From: an uncultured Mycoplasma sp.
GTDB lineage: Bacteria > Bacillota_I > Bacilli_A > RF39 > UBA660
NCBI GenBank assembly: GCA_947565485.1
Contig: CANOGG010000037.1
Span: forward strand, 1 to 8,629
Reading direction: 5' to 3'
Length of the DNA: 8,629 bases
Positions 1 to 6,256 of the stretch are shown here, piece after piece; position 1 is the stretch's first letter, and each line of letters opens with the position of its first letter. Below the pieces are notes generated by a model. The model saw nothing but the letters and a program-made list of their open reading frames with translations, ran no database searches and had not been told where the DNA came from. The translations under genes and the position numbers were made by a program.

Positions 1-146
1 ATCTAAGCGGGAAGCCTCCTCCAAGATGAATTTTCCCATTCTTCGTGAAGTAAGATTCCTTGTAGACTACAAGGTTGATAGGCTGGGTGTGGAAGCGTAG
101 TGATACGTTGAGCTGACCAGTACTAATAGATCGAGGATTTAACTTA
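1..146 (+). rRNA. 23S ribosomal RNA, 3' end (partial)
   Basis: This is the last part of a 23S rRNA gene whose start lies outside the window. Recognisable domain VI sequence is present: a GAAGCGTAGTGATACG stretch near 89, then AGCTGACCAGTACTAATAG and GATCGAGGATTTAACTT at the end. Together these are the standard 3' end of bacterial large-subunit rRNA. The mature 3' end is placed near 146 by comparison with the usual terminal CTTAA segment. It is uncertain by a few bases because the pairing 5' end is not visible. A 5S gene follows after about 60 bases, as expected in a 16S-23S-5S operon, with no tRNA between them. Confidence 0.95.
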
Positions 147-187
147 ATTATTTAATTAATTGATGAGTATATACATTATCGAGTTTT

Positions 188-206
188 TAAAGGACAAAAT
201 CCTTTA
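188..206 (+). other. Hairpin in the 23S-5S spacer
   Basis: TAAAGGA (188-194) and TCCTTTA (200-206) are perfect inverse complements around a five-base loop CAAAA. The stem ends directly at the predicted 5' end of the 5S gene. It is likely a processing or spacing element of the rRNA precursor. No T tract follows, so it is not a terminator. The rest of the spacer (147-187) is AT-rich and shows nothing else recognisable. Confidence 0.6.
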
Positions 207-308
207 CAGGTAACGATAGCCTAGTGGACACACCTCTTACCATGCCGAACAGAGAAGTTAAGCACTAGTACGCCGAAGATAGTACATGCGAAAATAGGAA
301 GTTGCCTG
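207..308 (+). rRNA. rrf: 5S ribosomal RNA
   Basis: The segment carries conserved 5S motifs: a CGATAGC segment near 213, CCATGCCGAACAGAGAAGTTAAGC in the middle (helix III/loop region), ACGCCGAAGATAGTA, and a closing GAAAATAGGAAGTTGC. Terminal helix I forms between CAGGTAAC (207-214) and GTTGCCTG (301-308), with one G-U pair. The length of about 102-104 bases is short. Usual bacterial 5S is about 115-120 bases, and mollicute forms are somewhat shorter. The missing bases fall in the helix IV region after GATAGTA, where only a few bases remain before GAAAATAGG. The core helices and loops remain recognisable, so I read it as a functional compact 5S. Confidence 0.93.
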
Positions 309-317
309 TTTTTTTTT
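301..317 (+). terminator. rRNA operon terminator formed by the 5S end and a T9 tract
   Basis: The 3' strand of 5S helix I (301-308) runs straight into nine T residues (309-317). No separate hairpin lies between the 5S gene and the next gene's promoter. The 5S terminal stem, or a local fold of its 3' half, probably serves as the terminator hairpin. The T tract is visible; the terminator role is inferred. Confidence 0.6.
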
Positions 318-368
318 GCAAAAAATTAATATTCATTTCAAAATTCGACAAAATTTTTAACCTCCATA

Positions 369-393
369 TGCTATAATAAACAAATTAAGGAGG
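369..393 (+). promoter_or_regulatory. Extended -10 promoter and strong ribosome binding site for the 402-1154 gene
   Basis: A TGC triplet (369-371) is followed by a perfect TATAAT (372-377), which makes an extended -10 element. A TCGACA sequence at 345-350 resembles a -35 box but sits 21 bases away, too far for good spacing. The promoter probably relies on the extended -10. Transcription would start near 384, just before AAGGAGG (387-393). That ribosome binding site lies 8 bases upstream of the ATG at 402. The leader would therefore be only about 18 bases long. Confidence 0.65.
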
Positions 394-401
394 AATGCCA
401 T

Positions 402-1154
402 ATGCAAAATGGTTTTAAAAACGAAGAAAATTTTAAAATATATTTAGATAATAAAAAAATATACCAATTATCTACAACCTTTCAAGAGCTAATTTATACT
501 ATTTTTGGAAACATTAATAAATATTCAAGAATAGATTGTTGGCGCAGCAAATATCTAGAAAAATCAGATATAAAAATTAAAATAAACGGCATTGTAAAAG
601 GGATAAGCATTAAGACTGGTACTAATAGCTCCATGCATCAAGAAAATATTGAAAAGCTAATTCCCTTTTTTGAAAAAATAGGTATAACAAGTGAAATAAT
701 AAAATATCTTAAAGAATTTTTAATTGGTATTGTCGATAACAAAAGAGTAGATGCAAAAACATATATAAAAAATAATCCAAACAAAATTTTAGCAATTAAA
801 AAATCTTTAAATAATTATTACATCAAAACTAATTTAATAATGCGCTTTTTATTCCAAGGTAGTGAGCTACAAAAATATGGCTGTGATGCTATAATTCATG
901 GAACTCCCAAAAATTTTATTTGGGCTACCAAAGAAGAAATATTAAAGTTTTTAACAGAATATCAAGCACCTGATAAGGTAAACTTTATTAATATCAGCAA
1001 ATTATATTTAAAAAGTTATGATAGAAATTTAAGAAATAACCTATTAAGACTCGATAAACAGCAACAAATTCAAATAAAATGGCTTACAATTAAAGAAGAT
1101 ATAACTTTTTTAACCAGATTAAGAAACACTAAAAATAAAAAAATAAAACACTGA
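402..1154 (+). CDS. Conserved hypothetical protein, possible nuclease-fold domain
   Basis: The 250-residue protein has no signal peptide or membrane segment and is probably cytoplasmic. A beta-hairpin-like stretch around residues 56-73 reads SDIKIKINGIVKG then ISIKTG, followed by H79 and E81. A second distinctive block, DAIIHGTPKNFIW, covers about residues 162-174. The C-terminus contains QIQIKW and a DI pair near 223-234. From memory, this combination occurs in an uncharacterised family found in Firmicutes, which often reads KGISIKKG, then DAIIxGxPxxFIW, then VQIKW. The Asp then S-I-K arrangement resembles a PD-(D/E)XK nuclease core, but the usual E before x-K is replaced by Ser69. Catalysis is therefore uncertain. 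The start is fixed by AAGGAGG 8 bases upstream. The gene stands alone between the rRNA operon and yvcK, with its own promoter. Its function is unknown. Confidence 0.8.
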   Translation: MQNGFKNEENFKIYLDNKKIYQLSTTFQELIYTIFGNINKYSRIDCWRSKYLEKSDIKIKINGIVKGISIKTGTNSSMHQENIEKLIPFFEKIGITSEIIKYLKEFLIGIVDNKRVDAKTYIKNNPNKILAIKKSLNNYYIKTNLIMRFLFQGSELQKYGCDAIIHGTPKNFIWATKEEILKFLTEYQAPDKVNFINISKLYLKSYDRNLRNNLLRLDKQQQIQIKWLTIKEDITFLTRLRNTKNKKIKH

Positions 1155-1200
1155 AACTGGCTAAAAATATTATTAAAAATCATAAAAGTGTTCTTTTTTT
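1147..1200 (+). terminator. Weak possible terminator after the 402-1154 gene
   Basis: AACACT (1147-1152, overlapping the TGA stop) can pair with AGTGTT (1187-1192). A C and a run of T residues follow. The loop would be about 34 bases and the stem only six pairs, so termination here is uncertain. Read-through into yvcK is possible. Confidence 0.3.
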
Positions 1201-1219
1201 TACCGTTTTGTGATAAAGT

Positions 1220-1225
1220 TATAAT
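1220..1225 (+). promoter_or_regulatory. TATAAT box directly before the yvcK start
   Basis: A perfect TATAAT ends 9 bases before the ATG at 1235. No Shine-Dalgarno sequence lies between them. At normal spacing, transcription would begin around 1231-1233, giving an almost leaderless mRNA. The -35 region is only a T-rich stretch (TTTTTA at 1197-1202, 17 bases away). In a sequence this AT-rich the box could also be chance. Confidence 0.4.
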
Positions 1226-1234
1226 GTGATGTAT

Positions 1235-2185
1235 ATGAAAAAAATAGTTATTTTTGGTGGAGGTTCTGGCCTTTCCCAAATATTAAAAGGTTTAAAATTA
1301 TTCCCAATTGATATAACTGCGGTTGTCTCTGTTTCTGACAATGGCGGTTCAACTTTAAGATTAAGAAAAGATTTCAATATTCCAGCTGTGGGAGACATTT
1401 CTAAAGTAATGTTAGCCATGAGTAATATCAACCAAGATGTTGTAAATCTTATGAATTATCGTTTCAAGCAATCAAAAAGCCTAGGAAACCATTCTATAAA
1501 AAATTTGCTTTTAACTGCATTATTAGAACAAAAAGGTAGTTTCGCTAGTGCTATTCCCGTTTTATCCAATCTTTTAGTCATCAAAGGTCAAATTCTTCCT
1601 ATAACTGAGGATAATGCTGAATTAATGGGGATTACCGGCGATAACAAAAAAATTTATGGTGAAACAAACATAACTAAAACCAAGAAAAAAATAATAAAGG
1701 TAATGTACGACCACGAAGTTAAAGCGAATCCTGCAGTTATAAGCGCCCTTAAAGAAGCTAATCTTATAGTTTTTTCATCGGGTAGCCTTTTGACTAGTAT
1801 TATTCCAAATATCGCCATAAAAGAAATCGTAAGTGCTATAAGAGAAAGTAAAGCTCCAAAACTCTATATATGTAACTTAGTAACTCAACCCGGCGAAACA
1901 GACGATTACAAAGTCAGCAATCACATCAAAGTATTAAACGAATATTTAGGTGAAGGAACCATCAACATGGTCATCGCTAACAATGAACCTATTCCTTCCG
2001 ACTTAATCTTAAAATATGCCACCGAAGAACAAAAAGACCCTGTAGAATTAGACGAAAAAGAACTCAAAAAAATGAAAGTAAGAGCAATTAAAGATAAAAC
2101 CTATATAATTGAAGATGGCTATATCCGCCATGATGCCTTAAAAACCGCTTATCTTATATTTTCTATTCTAATGGAGAACGAATAA
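1235..2185 (+). CDS. yvcK: YvcK/GlmR-family gluconeogenesis factor (CofD-like fold)
   Basis: The 316-residue cytoplasmic protein belongs to the YvcK/GlmR family. In Bacillus this protein binds UDP-GlcNAc and supports cell-wall precursor synthesis during growth on gluconeogenic carbon sources. Visible family features are the N-terminal KKIVIFGGGSGLSQ nucleotide-binding loop (residues 2-15), SVSDNGGSTLRLRKDF near 32-47, PAVGDISKVMLAMS, GNHSIKNLLLTAL near 84-96, GSLLTSIIPN near 183-192, and CNLVTQPGETDDY near 213-225. The DNGGSTLRLR and HSIKN versions depart from the more usual DDGGSSGRLR and HSLGN. GTG at 1226 and ATG at 1229 are in frame, but ATG 1235 puts the family N-terminus at residue 1. 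None of the three has a Shine-Dalgarno site. whiA follows with a one-base overlap, so the two form an operon. The usual upstream partner rapZ is absent. Confidence 0.93.
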   Translation: MKKIVIFGGGSGLSQILKGLKLFPIDITAVVSVSDNGGSTLRLRKDFNIPAVGDISKVMLAMSNINQDVVNLMNYRFKQSKSLGNHSIKNLLLTALLEQKGSFASAIPVLSNLLVIKGQILPITEDNAELMGITGDNKKIYGETNITKTKKKIIKVMYDHEVKANPAVISALKEANLIVFSSGSLLTSIIPNIAIKEIVSAIRESKAPKLYICNLVTQPGETDDYKVSNHIKVLNEYLGEGTINMVIANNEPIPSDLILKYATEEQKDPVELDEKELKKMKVRAIKDKTYIIEDGYIRHDALKTAYLIFSILMENE

Positions 2186-3105
2186 TGACCTACACTACAA
2201 AAGTAAAAGAAGAAATTTCTAAAACTGAACTCAATAAAAATGAAAAAATTTGTGAACTAGCAGGTTTCGTCCGCTTTAACGCTGATATTAAAGATAATAT
2301 ATCAATAACTCTTGAAAATGCTAGCGTTACAAGAAGAATATATAAGCATTTCAAAGAAATATTTAACATTCAACCAAAAATCATAATTAGAAACCAAAAA
2401 AGATTCCGCATCAAACAAATCTACATATTAGAAATAAACGAAAAAGTCAGATATATTTTAAAATACTTAAACGTTAGAGACAATAATAAAAAAACCTTGC
2501 CTAATGAATTTTTCCTCTCAACCAAAGAAGAGAAAATTGCTTACCTTCAAGGTGTCTTTTTAGCAATAGGTACTGTAAATGACCCCACCTCCAGCGGCTA
2601 TCACTTAGAAATCGTTACAAGCCTTAATAGAGAAGCTCTATTTATTACTAAACTTTTCAAAGACTTAGATATCAATGCTAAACACTTAAAAAGAAACGGC
2701 AAATACATGGTGTACATAAAAAATGCTGAAGTTATAAGTGAAATAATTCGAATGTTTAAAGCCATAAATTCATACTTTTATTTTGAAGATATCCGAATTT
2801 ATCGCGATCACAAAAACATGGTCAACCGTCTAAACAATTGTGAGATAGCCAATCAAGAAAAAACAATCAATACTGGCTTAAAACAATTAGAAGAAATAAA
2901 ATATTTAAAAGAAAATGAACTATATAACTTACTTGATGACACCATAAAATTAACACTTGAGTACCGCGAAAAATATCCCGAGACTTCTCTAAAAGAACTA
3001 GCGGAAATAATTAGTATTGAAACTGGTCATGAAATAGGAAAAAGTGGTATTAATCACCACTTTATCAAAGTTCGAAATCTTATAAAGAAACATAAAGAAA
3101 AATAA
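2185..3105 (+). CDS. whiA: WhiA-family DNA-binding protein
   Basis: The 306-residue protein has the full WhiA architecture: an N-terminal WhiA domain (about 15-105), a LAGLIDADG homing-endonuclease-like domain without nuclease function in this family (about 115-200), and a C-terminal helix-turn-helix (about 265-303). Supporting motifs are AYLQGVFLAIGTVNDP at 119-134, a following YHLEIV, FEDIRIYRDHKN near 200-211, VNRLNNCEIANQEKT near 213-227, and YPETSLKELAEI then KSGINHHFIKVRNL in the DNA-binding part. WhiA is a sporulation regulator in actinomycetes. In Firmicutes it affects cell division and chromosome segregation. Its start codon shares one base with the yvcK stop, and GGAG at 2173-2176 gives an 8-base spacing. 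Translation is probably coupled to yvcK. It ends 4 bases from the convergent neighbour. Confidence 0.95.
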   Translation: MTYTTKVKEEISKTELNKNEKICELAGFVRFNADIKDNISITLENASVTRRIYKHFKEIFNIQPKIIIRNQKRFRIKQIYILEINEKVRYILKYLNVRDNNKKTLPNEFFLSTKEEKIAYLQGVFLAIGTVNDPTSSGYHLEIVTSLNREALFITKLFKDLDINAKHLKRNGKYMVYIKNAEVISEIIRMFKAINSYFYFEDIRIYRDHKNMVNRLNNCEIANQEKTINTGLKQLEEIKYLKENELYNLLDDTIKLTLEYREKYPETSLKELAEIISIETGHEIGKSGINHHFIKVRNLIKKHKEK

Positions 3106-3109
3106 ACAT

Positions 3110-3838
3110 TTAAAGTTTTCGATAACAATTATCTATTGGAATATTATACTTAGAACTAATTAAATTAACCATATCCATATCATTTTCATCAACACATATA
3201 ACACTTTTAGGAATAATATATCTACTATCCAATATTATTTCGTTATGCTTTGATTTATAATTATTATCACTTTTATCAAAAACTTGAATTGGCGTAATAA
3301 TTGGTGTAGCTAAGTTATAAGAATTCACAACCTTATCATCTTTAGTTCTACCAATAGTATAAAATGATAACCTAGAAATATCCTCAACAAGTGTCGCTGC
3401 ATCTTTATTACACGCTCCTAAAAAACCTTTTAAAGTAACTTCATAACTTATTCCGTATCGTGCCTCGCAAAAAGTTTCTTCGAAATTATTAGAAAAGGTT
3501 GTCGAAACAATAGGTGGCACATTCCCAAGTTTATCGTTCTTAAACCAAGATACAAATTTAAAACCATTATTTACTTCATAATCCCAGCATCTAAATATAT
3601 AAGGTTTAAGCAAATCATCATATCGTAAAATAAATAAAATATCTTCTTTATTCACAACATTTTTTTCTAAAAAATCAATTTGCTTAACAATCAATCTATA
3701 TATAGACTGAAAAAAAATAAGTTCATCATCACTAAAAAGATTTTTATAATCATTTTGCATACTTAAAATTCCCAATTTAATCTTTTTTAATAATTCTTTT
3801 ATTACTTTAACATTAGCATTTTCAATATTTCTCAGCAT
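3110..3838 (-). CDS. Uncharacterised protein with an ADP-ribosyltransferase-like pattern
   Basis: The 242-residue cytoplasmic protein has no signal peptide or membrane segment. The N-terminal third (1-70) looks helical. The rest looks alpha/beta, with YIFRCWDYE at 80-88, PIVSTTFSNNF at 109-119, GISYEV at 129-134, and KHNEIILDSRYIIPKSVI near 197-214. The order Arg83, Ser-Thr-Thr 112-114, and Glu200 in an NEIIL strand resembles the R-S-E core of arginine-type ADP-ribosyltransferases. The 86-residue gap between the STT and the Glu is longer than usual, so this is a hypothesis. ATG 3838 has GGTGG only 4 bases upstream. Met27 (codon at 3760) with an upstream GGGA is an alternative start. The gene is convergent with whiA and lies downstream of clpP on the same strand, with its own likely promoter at 3901-3929. 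Its function is not known. Confidence 0.75.
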   Translation of the reverse strand: MLRNIENANVKVIKELLKKIKLGILSMQNDYKNLFSDDELIFFQSIYRLIVKQIDFLEKNVVNKEDILFILRYDDLLKPYIFRCWDYEVNNGFKFVSWFKNDKLGNVPPIVSTTFSNNFEETFCEARYGISYEVTLKGFLGACNKDAATLVEDISRLSFYTIGRTKDDKVVNSYNLATPIITPIQVFDKSDNNYKSKHNEIILDSRYIIPKSVICVDENDMDMVNLISSKYNIPIDNCYRKL

Positions 3839-3857
3839 TATACCACCATATCTCTAC

Positions 3858-3892
3858 AAGGAAAAAAGTCACGAAGTCTATTTTTAATCCTT
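3858..3892 (-). other. Possible 5' leader hairpin of the 3110-3838 gene
   Basis: On the minus strand, AAGGA (3892-3888) pairs with TCCTT (3862-3858). After a two-base bulge, AAAAA can pair with TTTTT, leaving a 13-base loop. With a transcription start near 3894, the hairpin would sit at the very 5' end of the mRNA. It may stabilise the transcript. No U run follows it on this strand, so it is a poor terminator for clpP. Confidence 0.35.
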
Positions 3893-3900
3893 ATAAACCA

Positions 3901-3929
3901 ATTTTATCATTTTTTTTAAACCAAGTCAA
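3901..3929 (-). promoter_or_regulatory. Near-consensus promoter for the 3110-3838 gene, inside the clpP 3' end
   Basis: On the minus strand TTGACT (3929-3924) lies exactly 17 bases before TAAAAT (3906-3901), which is preceded by TGA to give an extended -10. Each hexamer matches the sigma-A consensus at five of six positions. The -35 box overlaps the clpP TGA stop codon (3928-3926). Transcription would start near 3894, leaving a leader of about 56 bases. Confidence 0.65.
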
Positions 3930-4495
3930 ATTATCTCATCTATCAAGCCATATTCTAACGCCTCATCCGCACTCATATAATTATCTCTCTCACAGTCATC
4001 CACGACTTTTTCCAAGTCTTGACCTGTATTTGAAGCTAGTATTTTATTAAGCTTCTTTTTTATTTTCAAAATATGCTCCGCTGCAATCTTAATATCTGTT
4101 GCTTGCCCTTGCGCCCCACCAAGTACCTGATGTATCATCACCTCTGCATTTTTAAGCGCATATCTCTTACCCCGCGCTCCACTAGAAAGCAAAAAAGCTC
4201 CCATCGATGCTGCCATTCCAATAACAATGGTTTTCACATCACTTTTAATATAATTCATCGTATCATATATCGCAAGTCCACTAGTAACCGACCCTCCTGG
4301 ACTATTTATATAAAGACAAATATCCTCATGTCCCTGCGCATCAAGATAAAGCAACTCACTAACCACAATACTAGCTACATTATCATTAATCTCTCCTGAT
4401 AGAAATACAACTCTATCTTTTAATAACCTCGAATACAAATCATAAGCATATTCTTTATTACTACTTCTTTCAATAACCGTTGGAACAATATTCAT
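3926..4495 (-). CDS. clpP: ATP-dependent Clp protease proteolytic subunit
   Basis: This serine protease forms a two-ring 14-subunit barrel in the cytoplasm. It degrades proteins unfolded by ClpX, ClpC or similar ATPases. The 189 residues include the whole catalytic triad: Ser97 in GMAASMGAF, His122 in MIHQ, and Asp171 in [11 protein letters not shown]. Other family motifs are PTVIERS at the N-terminus, [29 protein letters not shown] and GLIDEII at the C-terminus. ATG 4495 is preferred because it gives the typical MNIVPTVIE start. AGGTGAT (4512-4506) complements the 16S tail and lies about 10 bases upstream. A GTG at 4510 would overlap that site. The gene is divergent from the nucleoside kinase gene. 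I see no CtsR heptad repeat or CIRCE element upstream. No clear terminator follows, so transcription may continue into the 3110-3838 gene. Confidence 0.97.
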   Translation of the reverse strand: MNIVPTVIERSSNKEYAYDLYSRLLKDRVVFLSGEINDNVASIVVSELLYLDAQGHEDICLYINSPGGSVTSGLAIYDTMNYIKSDVKTIVIGMAASMGAFLLSSGARGKRYALKNAEVMIHQVLGGAQGQATDIKIAAEHILKIKKKLNKILASNTGQDLEKVVDDCERDNYMSADEALEYGLIDEII

Positions 4496-4517
4496 AATTT
4501 TTTTAATCACCTATAAA

Positions 4518-4548
4518 TATATAGTCTAAAAATATTTTTTTTATTCAA
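4518..4548 (-). promoter_or_regulatory. Candidate clpP promoter
   Basis: On the minus strand TTGAAT (4548-4543) could be the -35 box. ACTATA (4525-4520, 17-base spacing) or TATATA (4523-4518, 19-base spacing) could be the -10. The region is almost pure A/T, so the assignment is weak. Confidence 0.35.
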
Positions 4549-4554
4549 AAATTT

Positions 4555-4590
4555 ATGACAAAAAATGAAAAATATGATAATATATATAAT
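4555..4590 (+). promoter_or_regulatory. Promoter region of the nucleoside kinase-gap operon
   Basis: ATGACA (4555-4560) matches the -35 consensus at five of six bases. TAATAT at 4578-4583 is at 17-base spacing. A perfect TATAAT at 4585-4590 lies 24 bases away, too far for that -35. Which -10 is used cannot be decided. AAGGG (4596-4600) is the ribosome binding site, 9 bases before ATG 4610. Confidence 0.5.
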
Positions 4591-4609
4591 AGAATAAGGG
4601 TTGATAAAC

Positions 4610-6256
4610 ATGGAAAATATAACAATAACATTTGATACTAACCAAGAGCTTACAGTTCCAAAAGGCACAACATACTTAGAAATAAGCAAGAATTCTAAAT
4701 ACAAAGACAGCGTTTTAGGCATTATGAAAAACAATGAAATATTTCTCCTTAGTGATAAAGCCTACGAAGATGAAACCATCGAATTTTTTGACGCGAACTC
4801 AGTAGAGGGTTCCAAAATATATAAAGCTGCTTTAAAATTTATTATTGAAGTCTCTTTAAAAACCATCTTTAAGGACATCGATATCTATTATCTTCATAGT
4901 GTTCCAGGTGGTATGCTTGGTGAAATAAAATACCATCGTCCTCTAAACAGCGAAGACTTCTCTAAACTAAAAGCCCAAATGGCTAATATCATCGATGAAG
5001 ATCATCCTTTCATCAAATACAACATCGTAAACAAAGAGGCCATTTCTTTTTACCAAAAATTAAACTATAACGAGAAAGCAGCTAACATCACTATTCTAGA
5101 ACCAATAGTCACTATCTACAAATTAAAGGACTATCTAAACTATTTTTATGTTCCCATGCCTTATAGCACCAAATACATCAAGAAATTTGACCTTCGCTAC
5201 CTAGGAAATAATCGTCTCATAATTCTATATCCTAGTCACTTAACAAATGGCGAAATTAAAGAATACGTCCACCATGAAAACATCATCAAATCATTTTATG
5301 AAGGTCAATCCTGGCTCCAAAGACTAAAAACTCCTTATTTAGCTAACTTAAATAAACTAATCAGTACTAGCAACATCAAAGGCTTCATCGAATCATGTGA
5401 ACTTCAATTTAACGACCAAATAAAAGAATGCTGTGAAGAAATTATCCAAAATCCGGACCACAAATTTATCATGATAGCCGGACCCTCCAGCAGTGGTAAA
5501 ACAACAACCACCAGAGTCCTAGGCGCTTACTTAAGGAGCAAAGGCTATGACCCCTTATGTATATCCACTGATGACTACTTTGTCGACAGAGAAGATAGCC
5601 CCAAAGATGAATTTGGCAACTATGACTTTGAATGTCTCCAAGCGATTGATATTGATTTATTAAATTCCCATCTCATGAACTTACTCGCTGGTAAAGAAAT
5701 TAATGTACCCACTTACAACTTTGTAATGGGTAAAAAAGAATATCATAATCATTTCATAAAACTAAAAGAAAATAGCATAATACTAATGGAAGGACTTCAT
5801 TCTCTAAATGATGACTTAACCCCATATGTCCCCAAAAAATACAAATACAAAATATACCTAAGTCCTTTTATCCCTCTTAATATCGATCGTCATAACTACA
5901 TCTCAACCCTTGATCTTCGACTTATTAGGCGTATTATCAGAGACCATCGCACAAGAGGCAAGAGTGTCACAGAAACTATCAAGAGTTGGCAAAGTGTCCG
6001 TAATGGCGAAGAAAAATACATCTTCCCCTTTATCCACCAAGCGAGTATTATCATCAACACTGCTTTACCCTACGAACTAGGAGTCCTAAAAGTATATGCC
6101 GACCCCTTATTACTATCAATTAGTACCGACTCTCTCTATTATGAAGAGGCGAAACGTTTAGTAAAATTTTTAAGAGGATTTTATCCCATCAGTAGTGAAT
6201 ATATCAATAAAGGAAGTATTCTAAGAGAATTTATAGGAGGAAATAATAATGATTAG
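4610..6256 (+). CDS. TGS-domain nucleoside (uridine-type) kinase
   Basis: The 548-residue cytoplasmic protein combines a threonyl-tRNA-synthetase-like N-terminal half with a C-terminal P-loop kinase. Residues 1-65 look like a TGS domain. Residues about 70-210 resemble the second additional domain of threonyl-tRNA synthetase, with YYLHSVPGGMLGE. The kinase part has Walker A GPSSSGKTTTTR (291-302), STDDYFVDRED (near 319-329), a PTYNF substrate-loop motif, and an IILMEGLHSLND segment. The later DLRLIRRIIRDHRTRGKS stretch is typical of uridine kinases. Homologues in Clostridia and Thermotoga are called nucleoside kinases and phosphorylate nucleosides with NTP; the exact substrate here is inferred. 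An in-frame TTG at 4601 is rejected because it abuts AAGGG, whereas ATG 4610 has correct spacing. The 3' end overlaps gap by 8 bases, and the AGGAGG for gap lies inside this gene. Confidence 0.9.
   Translation: MENITITFDTNQELTVPKGTTYLEISKNSKYKDSVLGIMKNNEIFLLSDKAYEDETIEFFDANSVEGSKIYKAALKFIIEVSLKTIFKDIDIYYLHSVPGGMLGEIKYHRPLNSEDFSKLKAQMANIIDEDHPFIKYNIVNKEAISFYQKLNYNEKAANITILEPIVTIYKLKDYLNYFYVPMPYSTKYIKKFDLRYLGNNRLIILYPSHLTNGEIKEYVHHENIIKSFYEGQSWLQRLKTPYLANLNKLISTSNIKGFIESCELQFNDQIKECCEEIIQNPDHKFIMIAGPSSSGKTTTTRVLGAYLRSKGYDPLCISTDDYFVDREDSPKDEFGNYDFECLQAIDIDLLNSHLMNLLAGKEINVPTYNFVMGKKEYHNHFIKLKENSIILMEGLHSLNDDLTPYVPKKYKYKIYLSPFIPLNIDRHNYISTLDLRLIRRIIRDHRTRGKSVTETIKSWQSVRNGEEKYIFPFIHQASIIINTALPYELGVLKVYADPLLLSISTDSLYYEEAKRLVKFLRGFYPISSEYINKGSILREFIGGNNND

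Noticed and set aside
318..401. Riboswitch or attenuator before the 402-1154 gene
   Set aside because: The predicted leader is only about 18 bases long, and no fold or antiterminator is visible.
1152..1154. Mycoplasma-type code with TGA as tryptophan
   Set aside because: Reading through this TGA gives only a short unconserved extension. All visible conserved tryptophans are TGG, and clpP also ends correctly at TGA.
1070..1431. Two minus-strand open frames across the start of yvcK
   Set aside because: They oppose well-supported genes and have no ribosome binding sites.
3858..3892. Hairpin as the clpP terminator
   Set aside because: No U run follows it on the minus strand, and it lies downstream of a good promoter for the next gene.
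4073..4399. Open frame of 108 codons on the plus strand
   Set aside because: It lies wholly antisense to clpP, whose catalytic motifs are intact. The translation has no recognisable domain.
4508..4510. GTG start for clpP
   Set aside because: It overlaps the AGGTGAT ribosome binding site and would add residues before the normal [10 protein letters not shown]-terminus.
4601..4603. TTG start for the nucleoside kinase
   Set aside because: It directly abuts AAGGG, leaving no spacing. ATG 4610 is correctly spaced.
4507..4734. Minus-strand open frame of 75 codons before clpP
   Set aside because: It runs antisense to the TGS domain of the kinase gene and through the divergent promoter region. Its hydrophobic look reflects AT-rich sequence.
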